A program made the translations under genes and the position numbers. Of a DNA stretch of 64,000 nucleotides, positions 25,748 through 38,514 are shown in pieces (within the stretch, counting starts at the first letter, position 1; each line of letters opens with the position of its first letter). The notes beneath the pieces are model-generated. The model was not told the DNA's origin. It made no database searches and worked only from the letters and a program-made list of their open reading frames with translations. Source of the DNA: Dolomedes plantarius. Taxonomy: Eukaryota > Arthropoda > Arachnida > Araneae > Dolomedidae. The DNA is taken from positions 118,824,193-118,888,192 of the forward strand of contig OU015493.1 of NCBI GenBank assembly GCA_907164885.2, given 5' to 3'.

Positions 25748-27270
25748 CACTGGTGTAAGAAATTAAGAGAATTTACAGACTTGGTCGATTATCTCTAGAA
25801 CTACTGTACCGATTTTAATGAAATTTGATATGTACATACATTGATACAATACAAAACAAATAACCATTCAATAATTGTAATACACACGCATGATCGTGCG
25901 TAACACTCATTGGAGTCAGAAGGTATGAAACAGCGGTTGCAGAATAAACAAAAAAAATGGATTAATAGATAGGTTAATAGGGGGCATGGTCCCCTCTTAC
26001 AGATATTCAGGTCTCGCAGCGTAATTCCATACTTGAAATAAGGCAGTTTATCATTTCCTGTGGAAATTGGTCCCACTCGTTCAGCAACGCTGTTTTCATT
26101 ACCTGGATGGTTCTCGGAGGGGGGTTGCGAGTTGCAATTGCCCTCCCCAGAGCGTCCCAGACATGCTCTATAGGGTTAAGGTCTGGAGATCTCGCTGACC
26201 AATCCATCCGGCGAATATCCTCACTCTCTAGAAAATCGTCCACCAGAAGAGCTCTATGTGGCCTCACGTTATCGTCCATTAAAATTAACTCAGGACCAAC
26301 TGCACCCCTGAAAAGGCGAACATAGGGCTCCAAGACCTCATCCCTATACCTCACACAAGTCCCAGTGCCTCTTTGAAAGACATAGAGAGGTGTGCGGCCA
26401 TCGAACATGATGCCTGCCCAGACCATTAAACCTCCTCCGCCATAATGGTCGATTTCGCGGACATTGGAGGGTAGGTAGCGGGTCCCTGGTTCTCTCCAAA
26501 TGAACGTACGGCGAGAATCGGTGTTTAGGCTGAACCGGGACTCATCAGTGAAGAGAACGGTCGCCCATTGATCTATACTCCAATCTCTATGCTCTCTGCA
26601 CCATGATAAACGGAGTCTCCTGTTCATAGAAATGAGCGGCACGCAAACAGCAGGTCTTCTTGCAAACAACCCTCTCTCATGAAGTCTTTTGGAAACAGTC
26701 ACCCTTGATACACGGGTTCCTGTGGCTGCATACAAGTCACGAGAGAGCTGAGAAGCTGTAGCACTCCTGTTACGCCTCGCTATAATCGACAAATGGCGAT
26801 CTTCTCTGGCCGTCGTGGATCTTGGACGACCTTGCCCAGGCTTTCTCTCGATGGATCCGGTATCCTGGAACTGTTTCCTTAAGTTACACTCGACGCTGGG
26901 CATTAAATTGAACTCTCTACAAATTTGGACTTGAGATTGGCCTGCTTCTAGCCTCCCCACAATTCGCCACCTCATTCCATCATCTAAACGTTGGTGGTTA
27001 GTCATTTTTACTGTTACAATTTGAAATTAACCGATTGCTGCAAAATAACACCAAGAATTAACCCTTTTTTTAATTCTGCAACCGCTGTTTCATACATTCC
27101 GACTCCAACGAGTGTTGCGCACGATCATGCGAGTATATTACAATTATTGAATGGTTATTTGTTTTGTACTGTATCAATGTATGTACATATCAAATTTCAT
27201 TAAAATCGGTACGGTAGTTCTGGAGATAATCGACCAAGTCTGCAAATTCTCTTAATTTCTTACACCAGTG
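25748..27270 (-). mobile_element. Complete Tc1-like (DD34E) transposon with long inverted repeats
   Basis: A 1523-bp element bounded by CACTGGTGTAAGAAATTAAG and its complement, flanked by TA (25746-25747 and 27271-27272). The inverted repeats are about 200 bp long, far longer than the short ends of many Tc1 elements, and differ at only a modest number of positions. The transposase is encoded on the minus strand. The same end sequence is found once more by itself at 23547-23762. Confidence 0.93.
26007..27005 (-). CDS. Tc1-like DD34E transposase
   Basis: A 332-residue, uninterrupted Tc1-family transposase. The N-terminal half (residues 1-120) shows two helix-turn-helix units separated by a GQGRPRST hinge (58-65), the DNA-binding part. 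The DDE catalytic residues are D154 (VLFTDESRF), D245 (MDDNVRPH) and E280 (SPDLNPIEHVWD), with 34 residues between the last two. A glycine-rich GGGG run and MVWAGI lie between the first two catalytic residues, as is usual. The chosen Met (MTNHQRL) gives a normal N-terminus. Reading frame and terminal repeats are complete, so this copy could encode an active enzyme; that is inference. Confidence 0.93.
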   Translation of the reverse strand: MTNHQRLDDGMRWRIVGRLEAGQSQVQICREFNLMPSVECNLRKQFQDTGSIERKPGQGRPRSTTAREDRHLSIIARRNRSATASQLSRDLYAATGTRVSRVTVSKRLHERGLFARRPAVCVPLISMNRRLRLSWCREHRDWSIDQWATVLFTDESRFSLNTDSRRTFIWREPGTRYLPSNVREIDHYGGGGLMVWAGIMFDGRTPLYVFQRGTGTCVRYRDEVLEPYVRLFRGAVGPELILMDDNVRPHRALLVDDFLESEDIRRMDWSARSPDLNPIEHVWDALGRAIATRNPPPRTIQVMKTALLNEWDQFPQEMINCLISSMELRCET

Positions 27271-27280
27271 TAGAAATCTG

Positions 27281-27505
27281 TTGTGTTGTTGTTGTGACTG
27301 ATGCCCCTTGACCGACAGTATATTGTCAGTTCAAGTCCATAACGGCTATTGGGCAAGGTGGTGCGGCTCCATTTTTTAATAGCACCACAAGGGTCGGAGG
27401 TCCGACTTGGCTAAAGGACTGGTCTCGTAATTTGGAACCGAGTCAAGTGACGAGACTTGAACACTTGACCCCGAAGCTCCAGAGGTAAGTTTGAGAACTT
27501 GGACC
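27281..27505 (-). mobile_element. SINE type 2 fragment (3' part)
   Basis: Minus-strand copy beginning (on the + strand) with GTTGTGTTGTTGTTG, the complement of the CAA tail, followed by TGCCCCTTGACCGACAGTA and a body matching 38640-38878. The tRNA-like head is absent. It lies immediately beside the Tc1-like element. Confidence 0.75.
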
Positions 27506-28379
27506 TGAAATCTTCCTGAATGATTGAAATTTACTGCAGTCTATTGGATTATGGCCTTTGCAGTGGGTGAGGTCGTTTTTTTTCTCAAAAATTAAACAAG
27601 CCCATTCATATATACTCTACTTAGTCTCAAAAATTATTTTTAATGAGGCAATGTCTATCTAATAGCAGCTACACTATTAGATGTCCATTGCCATAAGTTG
27701 ATCAACAGAAATGGTTTTATTTCATTTGATGTTATGTTGACGTAATTTTTATTTAATTCACAGTTTACGCGTCCCGGACGTTCGGTCCACAAGCAATTGT
27801 TTAGCCTGAAGACCACATGCTGCGTAGCAAAACCTGCAAATTCAGCCGAGGGTTGATTAGTATTGTAGTATTTTTTTATGATTAGTATATATTTTTTGTA
27901 GTTTTTATTTAAATCTGAATCGCAGTTCTTCTGTTACAGATTTGTTACATGGATAGGATGTTCTCTCCTGTAAGGAATGTTTTACATAATCATTTGTGCA
28001 CAGGAGTGATTTGTTTTTTCTTTAATCCCAGTTACTGAAAAGATGATTCATGTTGAAACCTACAGGTTACTGTGCTATATCTCCGACCAAGTAAATTTCA
28101 GTTGATGCTCAAAATCCGAAAAAACCTTTTCTGTTATACATCAAAAGAGTTTTGCTTGTCTGATTCCTCTCTAGTAAAAAAAATCTCTGGGAATTTATTA
28201 ATTAAATGATATAACCCTACAGCGGGATGTTATTAAGTTTGACGTCACATGCTGTATAAGGAAGATCCTCAATCCATCCTTCAATTTGCTGTATTGATAT
28301 TATTTTCCCTTTTTTTCCTGATACCTGATGACCCTCATGCTTGAGCGCACATCGCAGAGAAAGTGAAGACTTTAAAAGT

Positions 28380-28970
28380 GATTTGCGGAGAAGATTAATT
28401 ATACTTTTGATTATAAATTCATTAAGAGGTCTGTCTATTCGTGTGAAGCCTGTGACTCGCGAACGAAATTAATTCACTCCGATTACGAATTTGCCCCCAA
28501 ATCCATTACGAGATTCCACTAATTACTTCCCTCCTCAATGGCAACGTCAAGTATCCTTCGAGAAAAGCTCAGATGGCCTCTCTTGAAGTAATCTCGACAA
28601 CAAATCAAGATTTCAAGAGCTCGCAGTCATCGCTGGGGGCGATTAGCGTCCGGCATTAAGTGGCCGAGACTGGAATAGAGCTTCTCCAAAATTGGGTGGG
28701 CAGACTCGGCACAAGTAGTCGGTCGCGTGCTACGCCCATTAAAAGCCTGCACCACGTGGGCGGCGACGGCCGGACGTTGCGTGCGTCACTTTTTGCCACC
28801 GTTTCCGGTTCCGCTGTATTTTGTCTTAATTTTATTTTAATTTGGGAGAGTAAAGAGCGTGGTGTTTTGGGAACCGAGAACAAACACGGTCCTGTTGTTC
28901 GAGGCGAGAATGCGTTCGCAATTACTTCGAGTCGCTGGGTGGCAGGGATGCTGAACTGAGTGAACGGATT
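28380..28970. promoter_or_regulatory. GC-richer non-repeat island, candidate cis-regulatory DNA
   Basis: A stretch with many CpG, a CACGTG E-box (about 28754) and several TAATTA/ATTA homeodomain-type cores (28397-28530), in otherwise AT-rich surroundings and not matching any repeat in the window. Short frames of up to 99 codons here show no recognisable domain. Regulatory role for the downstream bowl-like gene is inference. Confidence 0.3.
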
Positions 28971-29433
28971 TATTTATAGATCGAGTTTGAGAGCCTGGTT
29001 TTTGAATTGAAAAATGATAGGCAGAACTGTAAGAGGTTGTACAATACATTTAGGGAGTAGATGCAAGTAAGCAAATAAAAAAACACTGGTAAAAGATAGA
29101 GAAAATAATGGAAAGTGAGCCAACGTAAATTGTGATAAGCTAGGTGTGAATACCAAGAAAATGCAAAAAAGCTGAAAATCACATGAATGTCAAAAAGATG
29201 TTCAGCTGAGACGTATTCCTTTCAATAAATCTATTGCCCGAGTGAAGTTACTTTACCTATCCAGTTATAATCGGAATATACAGACTCTTCCTCCGAGCTC
29301 GTACATCATGGATTTATTTTATCTATGGAATAAGATGAAACCAGAGAGTTTGTAATTTTCATATCTACCACATCCTAATATTACTCCGATTTTATTGATC
29401 TTTCTAATTTAAGGGTACGGATTGTTTAGAATA

Positions 29434-29437
<4 letters not shown>

Positions 29438-29512
<75 letters not shown>
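29438..29512. repeat. (TA)n microsatellite
   Basis: About 75 bp of TA with no adjoining element recognised. Confidence 0.97.
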
Positions 29513-29513
<1 letters not shown>

Positions 29514-30370
29514 ATTAGTTTGTAAGGCACTGCCTCTCTGTGGGGGATTGATACTTTACCATCAGCCTTATATTATACAGAGGAGATGCACATGAGTATT
29601 AGTATTTGAAAAGTAGAAAAATTGCTTTATATATTCCTCACACATTAAAAAGCCAATGAGAAAAAAAAATTGGAAGGGAGGGATTGAGTTTTTCATATTT
29701 AACATGGTGTATAATTTAGATTTCCCTTTTAGCGACTCCACTTCTGCCTTACGTTCAACTCATTCATTTTTTTAACCTTAAAATATAACTTAATGCTCTC
29801 ACTTGAACATAAACCAGGACCTCCAGTTTAACAGAAAGTTCTGCAGTTGTATCCCTGAACTATGCCGAGATCTTCCTCATTTGCGGTGTTTCTGACTCTT
29901 TAAATATAAAGCAGGTTATTCATACTTTCATACGTTAATTGCTATTAAGACTCGAATTGGATCTCCAGTATCCCAACCCTACAGTCTCACCAATACAATC
30001 ATGAATTGCTTTCCACTAATCAGCACTCAGGAGGTTGTGAGCAATTAAATAGCAGTCATTGCTTACCTACATAAAAATTATAACGTTATAAAAACATGTA
30101 CTATGATTAAAAATCGTAAATCCCCAGATTTTTTCATAGCATGGCATATTTTTTCTATTTATATGGTACATATTTTCATACATTTAAATAATAAATTGTG
30201 TCTATAATATGAATTATGACATTTTTAGAACTGATATTGATGCTATCATTATTTTTACGTTATTTTATCATTACGTTGTTTTATCATTATTTTTCCCAAA
30301 AAACTTGACACATTTTAAAAATTTATACAAAAAAAGTATGCAAGGTAGGAGCTGGAAATTCACAGATGTG

Positions 30371-31288
<918 letters not shown>

Positions 31289-31346
<58 letters not shown>
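31289..31346. repeat. (TA)n microsatellite at a Helitron 3' boundary
   Basis: Starts with the T following the Helitron CTAG end at 31288. Confidence 0.95.
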
Positions 31347-31347
<1 letters not shown>

Positions 31348-32738
31348 TTTTCTTCAGTCAATTATGAAAAAAAATACACAAACACACAGTAATCTCAAAG
31401 TTACAATAAAGAGCTACATTAATATTGTGAGAGGGAATTATAGGACGGCCAAACTGTCAGTCTTAATTCTAAGTAATATTTTATTTGTAATTTTTAATAC
31501 ATAAATTGGAAAGTGCTATGGCGTTTGCACAAGCGGCAAACTAACATAAGACAATAAATACTTAGAAAGTGCAGTCACATTAGACAAATCCATGCACCCC
31601 AGTAAGAAAAACTGTGACACTCAATCCTTAAAATTCTATGTCAAATTATCTAAATTATTCGTATTTTGCAAAGGCATGTAAACAAATTAACTGTCACATC
31701 CTGGACAGGACCCATCGCAGGTGCTACTTGTGCATATTCATAACGCGTAATAGGGATTGTTACCATTCCTGAAAAGGGGAAAATGTTGTTTGTTTTAAAA
31801 AAAAAAGAAAAAAGATGTTTTGAGCCCAATATTTCGCTGGAAGGCGCATTTTATTTTGCTTTGTTTATTTTGTCGCTTTTGCTATGCGTGAACGAAACCA
31901 CAAACCACGCCTGGCTGTTCAACAGTCGACTAAACGCAACTGAAAATAACACTTATTTGTGACGACCTGAAACTGTAATTTTGGTCGGAGTTCTAAGTAA
32001 TCTTTTGAAATAGCATACTGGGCAATTCGCGTCAAGTAACTTGAATAAAACTTACAATTTGCGTAATTAAGTTTATTCTGTCTCAGGCGCTTTGTAGAAA
32101 AAAAAAGAAAAACGTTTATAAAATTTACAGAAATCACAGTCGAGAATTTTTCAATGATTGATCACATAAGTAGAGTTGAAAGCAGTAATTTCACCCCTGA
32201 AGAAAGCCAAAAAAATATTATGCTTTGGTTATAGCAGGTTTTTGCATTTTATACGCAAAGCCTTTATGATGGTGTCAGATGGTAGTATAATATCACGAAT
32301 ATATTTCTAAGCAGGACTTCTGTAGATAATTTGTAAAAGTAGTAGCATGGGCATTATATGTATGAACCTAAAACCAGAAAATCGATAAGGTCTTACTTAA
32401 AATTTTCTTAAATGCATTCTGAAGTATTTCACTTAAAATGACGGGAGGGTTCTTATTATACCAAGGTTACTAGAAGACGATATTTCAGTAGAGTGAAGAG
32501 TGAAACCCCCTACAGATTTAATTTTTTTTAGAATTTTGGAATAGGGCAGAGGGAGATTGCTCTCAAGTTAAAGTCAAATATAAATCAGATATCCAAGAAA
32601 ATAAGTTTTAAATGGATTACTCTAACTTCTTTTTCTTTCCTCATTTGCTTAAGTCAACATTTACGCGCACTTACATAAATACGTACAAATATGCATATAT
32701 GTTGGGTGGTTATATCTCTCTTACCCAGCATTTTAACT

Positions 32739-33369
32739 CTGTAGAAAGAATTAGACACAACATAAATGTTTTATAAATGATGAGGACCAATATTTACAAA
32801 TTAACAACAAATATTTATTACACAAATAAACAGTTAAATTATACAGTATTAAAATGATTATTCTACTCATAACTACATGAATAATTAATAATGTACTAAA
32901 ATGATTAATATTTTTTTCAAATAACAAGTTGGGTCCTCACCGGATTAACATGTAAAGGTATGTATCATTTAAGGGATATTTAATTTAATTTTAAATTAAA
33001 AAATACTACTGTACTGTCTTTCAACCGAATAGTAAAGACTGACTTACCCCAAATATCGGCTAGCTAAGATGACATCACGGCTTCGATAAAGTGGCAGGGT
33101 GGACTCGAGAGTACCACCACAGGGCAAGCCCGTAGGCTATTCGCCCTCTGCACACCTCTCTCTCTCCAATCTCTCTCTGAACTCTCTCTATATCTAAAAA
33201 TCTCATTTCTACCTCTTAATATTCATCTCAACTTTTTGCATATATGTTTCCACCTTCTAATCACAATATTTTCGTCTCCATATAAACTCCACCTACGTCT
33301 TAAAACCCTTTTCTAGTGGCCATAATATTTCTCTTTTATTAAAATCACACTTCTCATTGGACCTATACT
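32739..33369. repeat. Dispersed repeat R1, copy 1
   Basis: About 630 bp shared with 52261-52847, from TAGACACAAC.TAAATGTTTT through AACAAGTTGGGTCCTCACCG, a CT-rich middle, to ATTGGACCTATACT. No coding frame. The class is unknown; a solo long terminal repeat is possible but clear TG...CA ends and target duplications were not found. Confidence 0.75.
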
Positions 33370-33533
33370 CATTGGATCTATATGTCGATCTCTGATTTCA
33401 ATACAATAATCCAAGGACTCAATCGCAGTTCAAAAGTGCTCCCGGTAAAACATTATATGGTGGATGTATTATTCTACATAATTTTGACATCAATACTTCT
33501 TTAATAATGTAATAACTTGATAATAAACGTTAA

Positions 33534-33945
33534 GGCTGCTGTGTTGGATTCACTCACCTTAATGTTAACCTATAGAGAAAATGTATCCAAGGATTGCCGA
33601 CTTGGATTAAAAGATTTTTTTTTAATTGTACTCCGTAATAGCGAAAGAAATTTTTACATCTTGGGGCATTTTTCGTTTTTTTAAAAAATGCAAATAATAG
33701 TTTTAAATTTAAATTATTCCAGGGAAAAAATCAGGTATAGTGTGTTTTAAACGCCCATAAATTCCTTTGGTGGACGAAATTTATAAAATGAATCCTGTTG
33801 TAAGGTGCAAAAAAGTTCAGGGTTTCTAAAAATACCATTTTTATTGGATTATTAGCATTTATATAGCTGTAAATAGAGGACACATTTTCTCCATAGGTTA
33901 ACATTGAGTTGAGTGAATCCAACCAGGTTAGTACACAAGTAGCCC
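33534..33945. mobile_element. MITE with TAA flanks
   Basis: A 412-bp element whose two ends share GGATTCACTCA and ATGTTAACCTAT...GAGAAAATGT in inverted orientation. TAA stands on both outer flanks. The ends differ in a short stretch after the first few bases. Probably PIF/Harbinger-derived (inference). Confidence 0.7.
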
Positions 33946-35237
33946 TAAAGACGTTATATGGTTTACTGAGAGATGAATGCTAAAGCCAATTTTATCGTTC
34001 ATTACTTGAAAAAGGTTACAAGAATATTTGCGGGCCGCGCTTCAATCCGTAGGCACTATTCGGTCCGAGCCTAAGCTTAGTGGATTAACTGCTCGTGAGG
34101 TTCAACTAAAATGATCAGTAGCGCTCGGGTTAAGCCGAACTTTGAATTTTTTGAGACCTCGTTTTTGTCATAACACAGCTGCCTGGCTCCTCTGCTTATA
34201 AGGTAATACGCAATACACATTGAGAATGGGCATTCAATCATGAATACATGTATTTATTTGCATATTTGAATGTGTGCGAGTACTTTTAGAAGCAAAGCAT
34301 GTATATTTCTAGAGGAAAAGAGAGTAAAAGAATTTCAAACTGAAATCGTTAAAGCTGAAAGCTTGCCAGGATTTTCCCTCTACAAATCCCTTCTTCATTC
34401 AGCAGTAAATGAGCTGAATGGTAGTGAATGAGGTTTTTTTCTTACATTGATTAGCGCTACTCTTTCAAACACATTAAAGAAATGGTCATAAGGAATCGTT
34501 TTTCATTTTCATGCATTCACTTTTGTTTGCAAGAAGCTCTCTCCCGCTGTTTGCTTTCCTCTTTATTAAATTAGCTTATTAGGCGATATATTTATATCAT
34601 AAAAGCTTTTACTCACTAGGGCGTAATAAAAATTAAATAAACTCATGAAGCAAAAACAAAAAGTATATTCCTGAGAATATTTCATCAAGTTGTAGGTTTT
34701 ACACAAGGCTCGTTTCCGGATTTTTCGTATACTCACAGTGTTTGTTGGAATATTACTGTGTATGATCTGACAAACATTGAGATTTTTATCTCTTTTACTT
34801 GTGTATAGCGTAGTTTCTAAACAAGATGAATAAAATAATTGTATACACTCCTCCAAAAGTATGATACAATTTTTGTGGCATACAGACTATTAGAGGCAAA
34901 AGTTTGTAAATGTTGTGATATCGTTTACTTTTTGTTATTTATATGCCTATTTAAAAAATTCCTGAGCAGATACTATATTGTAGCTTCTAAACAAGATGTA
35001 TGGATGAATAAAAATAATTGTTTGCACTCCATAACAAGTGAATTTTTATGACAAATGTTTCAGTTCCTTTTATTTTATGTCATTTCTGAGCATAATTAAA
35101 AAATTCCTCAGCAGATATTTCTTTCTGATAAGAAATGTAAAACGTTAATCATACAGAAGCATTATTATCCTCCTATATGTTTTTTATTGAAGAGCTTGTC
35201 CTACATGGATATATATATATATATATATGCTGTAGAA

Positions 35238-35925
35238 CAGTGATTCCAGACTTTTTTATACTTGAGTACCACCTGAGTACTTTGTAGGGCCGTGGCGTAC
35301 CACTGGTTATGTTATAACTTTTTAAGGGGGTCAACTAAATTCTATACACATATGAATAACTTTACGCGGGGTGTAGTGGTTAGCATTCTGAGCTGCCCGC
35401 AGTGGACTTGTGTTCAAATCCCGAATATGGCTTGGTCGTTTCCGGGTCGTCCCCTTATAGGGAGCAATGCTGGCTCACCTAAACGGTGTTCCCATAATAA
35501 AGTAACCAGTAAAATCTCGGTGAATAAAAAAGGTGAATATCTAACGACAAGTGCCTTCAGACTTAAAAAAAATTATTACTTTACAAAATGTATTTAAGTA
35601 TAAATAAATCCCGAAAACTAGAAAAGCTGTTGTTACGTAATTGTTATTAACAAGTGGCAAATACCAATCTCCCAACTCGTCTTTATCAGGAGGCTTAATG
35701 AGAAACTTGCTGTTTCTTATGCTCATTTCTTATTAGAGCTTCTATGCCAGGTTCAATAGCTTATAGCAGGTTCAAAGGCTTATCTTTAATCTTAAGTAGT
35801 TTTCCACTTTTAGTCTATTCCTGTACTTTTTTTTCACATACACTAGCTATGAAAACCCACATACTCTGAAAACCCCATACGTACCACCTCCCATGCTTTC
35901 GCGTACCACCAGTTTGGAACCACTG
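35238..35925. mobile_element. hAT-like MITE with perfect 8-bp target duplication and nested SINE
   Basis: Ends CAGTGATTCCAGACT and AGTTTGGAACCACTG, flanked by an exact CTGTAGAA on both sides (35230-35237 and 35926-35933). Subterminal GTACCACC motifs recur at both ends. A SINE with its own target duplication is inserted at 35366-35574. Confidence 0.88.
35366..35574 (+). mobile_element. tRNA-derived SINE, type 3
   Basis: Starts GCGGGGTGTAGTGGTTAGCA (A box), with B box GTTCAAATCCCG, and ends in an A-rich tract. Flanking ATAACTTTAC (35356-35365) and ATTACTTTAC (35575-35584) form a 10-bp target duplication with one mismatch. Inserted in the hAT-like MITE at 35238. Confidence 0.85.
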
Positions 35926-35932
35926 CTGTAGA

Positions 35933-35965
<33 letters not shown>

Positions 35966-35966
<1 letters not shown>

Positions 35967-36182
35967 CCAATATGGAGGCCTTGTCCCTTTAAACATTTGC
36001 CCATTATCAACACGGTTTTGCTGGCCTCTTATCATAGAGGCACCACATAGGTGGATCAGCATCGCCCCCTATGGAGGGACGACACAAACGGAGGCATTTT
36101 TCGTGGCGCGACGTTGGGATACGATCCGAGCACCCTCAGCACCGAAAACCAGCACGTTGTGCCAAAGGGTCGCCACAAGCCA
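35966..36182 (-). mobile_element. tRNA-derived SINE, type 4, copy 1
   Basis: Shares CGACACAAACGGAGGCATTTT and GATCCGAGCACCCT with the copy at 53513. On the minus strand the tRNA-like head comes first, then a B-box-like GATCGTATCC (one or two changes from GGTTCGANNCC). Confidence 0.72.
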
Positions 36183-36364
36183 TCCATATATACATAATAT
36201 ACAGTGGATCGATCGTCCTCCGAATCATCGTTTTCCCGTATGTGTCAGTTATTTCACCCAGTCCCGACGATGATGTTGCTTTGTTATGTTCCCGCATCTA
36301 TCGTTTTACCGCATTTATAATTCAGTTCAGTCGGACCCTTGAAAAATGATAGATCGAGATTCCA

Positions 36365-36367
<3 letters not shown>

Positions 36368-36435
<68 letters not shown>

Positions 36436-36440
36436 TATGC
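36368..36440. repeat. (TA)n microsatellite
   Basis: About 70 bp of TA ending in ACATATATATGCAT. Confidence 0.95.
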
Positions 36441-36729
36441 ATTTACACACACATATAATGTATATATCCTGCACATATTTATATTTTATTTATGACAAAA
36501 CGTTTAAAACCAAGAAACAAAATTGCTTTAAACAGGACCTAAATGGGCATTTAAAAAAATTTAAGTTATTTCGTTAGTTTAAATTTATTTAAAGCCGTAA
36601 TATTCATTTTCCTAAGTTTTAAGAGGCAATATTCCTTCCCCATATTTTTTTTCTGTAAAGGGTGTGGTAGAAGACAGACCAAAGCACGGGACTTCTTCAT
36701 TTCTGCTAAAGATTTGTATAGTTTGCGTG

Positions 36730-37090
36730 CTTGTACACGCCGATCACTGTTATTTACGAATCTGCGTCCCAGCCGAGGCGAGTCTTTAAATGAGAGCCCT
36801 TGCAACGGAAAATTACACGTCGCGTTAAAGTGGACTGTTATAAGAATCTGCCCGGACACTCTCATTATCCGAATCGAGAAATTTGCGAATAATACGGTCG
36901 ACAGATATAAATATTCATTTTAACGAGCTCGTCTTAGCAGAGGGGCATTCCTCCGACCGTAATAACATGGATTTGGTGTCATTTCGTGCAATGAGGTGAA
37001 ATATCATGATGTATGGCCACCGAATGCGACAATTTTCTACGCCCCGGTGTTGTTATGTTATTAGCCACGGTTGTTAAAAATGCTGCGGCT
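36730..37090. promoter_or_regulatory. Non-repeat island upstream of the bowl-like gene
   Basis: A balanced-composition region with several CpG and ATTA/TTTACGA-type sites, about 5 kb before the first visible exon. No transposon similarity and no convincing frame. Candidate conserved non-coding DNA, inferred from composition only. Confidence 0.25.
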
Positions 37091-37636
37091 GGGTTTTGAA
37101 CACAAGAATAACTGACAGGTTTACAAGATCCTGATTTTGCTTTTTGTTCAAAATGTTGTACTTAGTGATGATGCGCATACTTCTGTGGGTATATTAGTTC
37201 TGCTTTCGGCTATGTTGTTTATTTCCATACGGGAAAGGAATTTTCAGACTTTTCAGTTCATCGCCATTTGTTTGAATTAAATAACTTAGTTCTGGGATTG
37301 TATAACATAACGAGACTTGGAATTAGGCTCATAGGCTCTGACAATAAACTGGATCAGTTCATAAGCTGAAGATGCCAGATTTAAGTTAGAAGGGTTTAAC
37401 GCAACATTTAGAGAAGAAGCTTTTAATAGGTAATGAATAAAGGGTCAGAGTTTCTGCGAGTGAAAGTTGATTTATGAATGGTGATGAGATCTTGGATTAG
37501 CAGTGTGAAGAGTTTCAGCCATGAGTTTGGCATTGTTTCTCCCAGCCAAACTCAAACTTTTGTTCTCTCGGGACGTATGCATATAGTATTTGCTACATTA
37601 CGCTGGCCGCAACATAGTGCACTCTATCTCATAATA

Positions 37637-38174
37637 CAGGGTCATCGAAAAAGGTTGGACACATTTCGAAAGCTCATAATTCTAAAATAAATTGAGCAAA
37701 CGCAATAATATTCTTTTCAAACAATCTGGCAAGTGTCCAAGATTTCCAAATGTATCTGGTACACAAACGTGACGTTGAACTTTGCGTAGAAGCGATGCGA
37801 GGTGGAAGAGGTCTTCGTTCGGCTTTCCGTCAGTGCAATGGCGACCGCTCAGGAGAAAGCTCATTGTGTGTTGTGGTTAGAGGAGTACAAACCTGTTAAA
37901 ACAGTTCGGCGAAATTACCGTCGTGTTTATGTCAAACAACCACCGCTTGAGCTTTCTCCTGAACGGTCGGCATTGCACTGACGGAAAGCCGAACGAAGAC
38001 CTCTTCCCTCTCGCTTCGCTTCTGCTCAACGTTCAACGTCACGGTTGCGTACCAGCTACATTTAGAAAGCTTGGACACTTGCCAAGTTGTTTGAAAAGAA
38101 TATTATTGCGTTTGTTCAATTTATTTTAGAATTATGAGCTTTAGAAATGTGTCCAACCTTTTTCGCTGACCCTG
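37637..38174. mobile_element. Foldback element built from two transposon 5' ends
   Basis: A 538-bp element with ends CAGGGTCATCGAAAAAGG and CCTTTTTCGCTGACCCTG, flanked by TA. The two arms (37637-37863 and 37948-38174) are about 227 bp each, inverted, mostly matching, with an 84-bp centre. Each arm contains the start of a transposase-like frame: left MATAQEKAHCVLWL on the + strand from 37838, right MPTVQEKAQ on the minus strand. The + frame ends with TGA at 37979-37981 after 47 residues. MATAQEKA-type starts are familiar from the N-terminal domain (DUF4817-like) of arthropod Tc1/mariner-superfamily transposases. Confidence 0.85.
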
Positions 38175-38514
38175 TATAATAATCTAAAATATAAAACTCA
38201 AAACATAAATGGATTCAAATGTTTATTTTAAAAATGAGTGTGATTTTTTTTATGTTGAGACACATTTTTGACTACTTTAGACAAATCAGGTTTATACTTG
38301 CTACATGCTACCCTCAATACGTCATCAAGGTAAAAAATCTGTAAGCCGATTTCTATATACATTCTTCGGATAATTCATTTTGGAATTGGATAATTTGCAT
38401 AAATACGTTGAAGCGAACAACGTGAGCAGCAGATGGCACATTTTTGTATAATTTTGAACTTTTCAGGTACTTATTTCCAAAACTATGCTTACAAAAGCAT
38501 TAGCCGAGAACAAA

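Noticed and set aside
32739..33369. Solo LTR of a retrotransposon
   Set aside because: No clear TG...CA termini or flanking duplication; listed only as an unclassified repeat.
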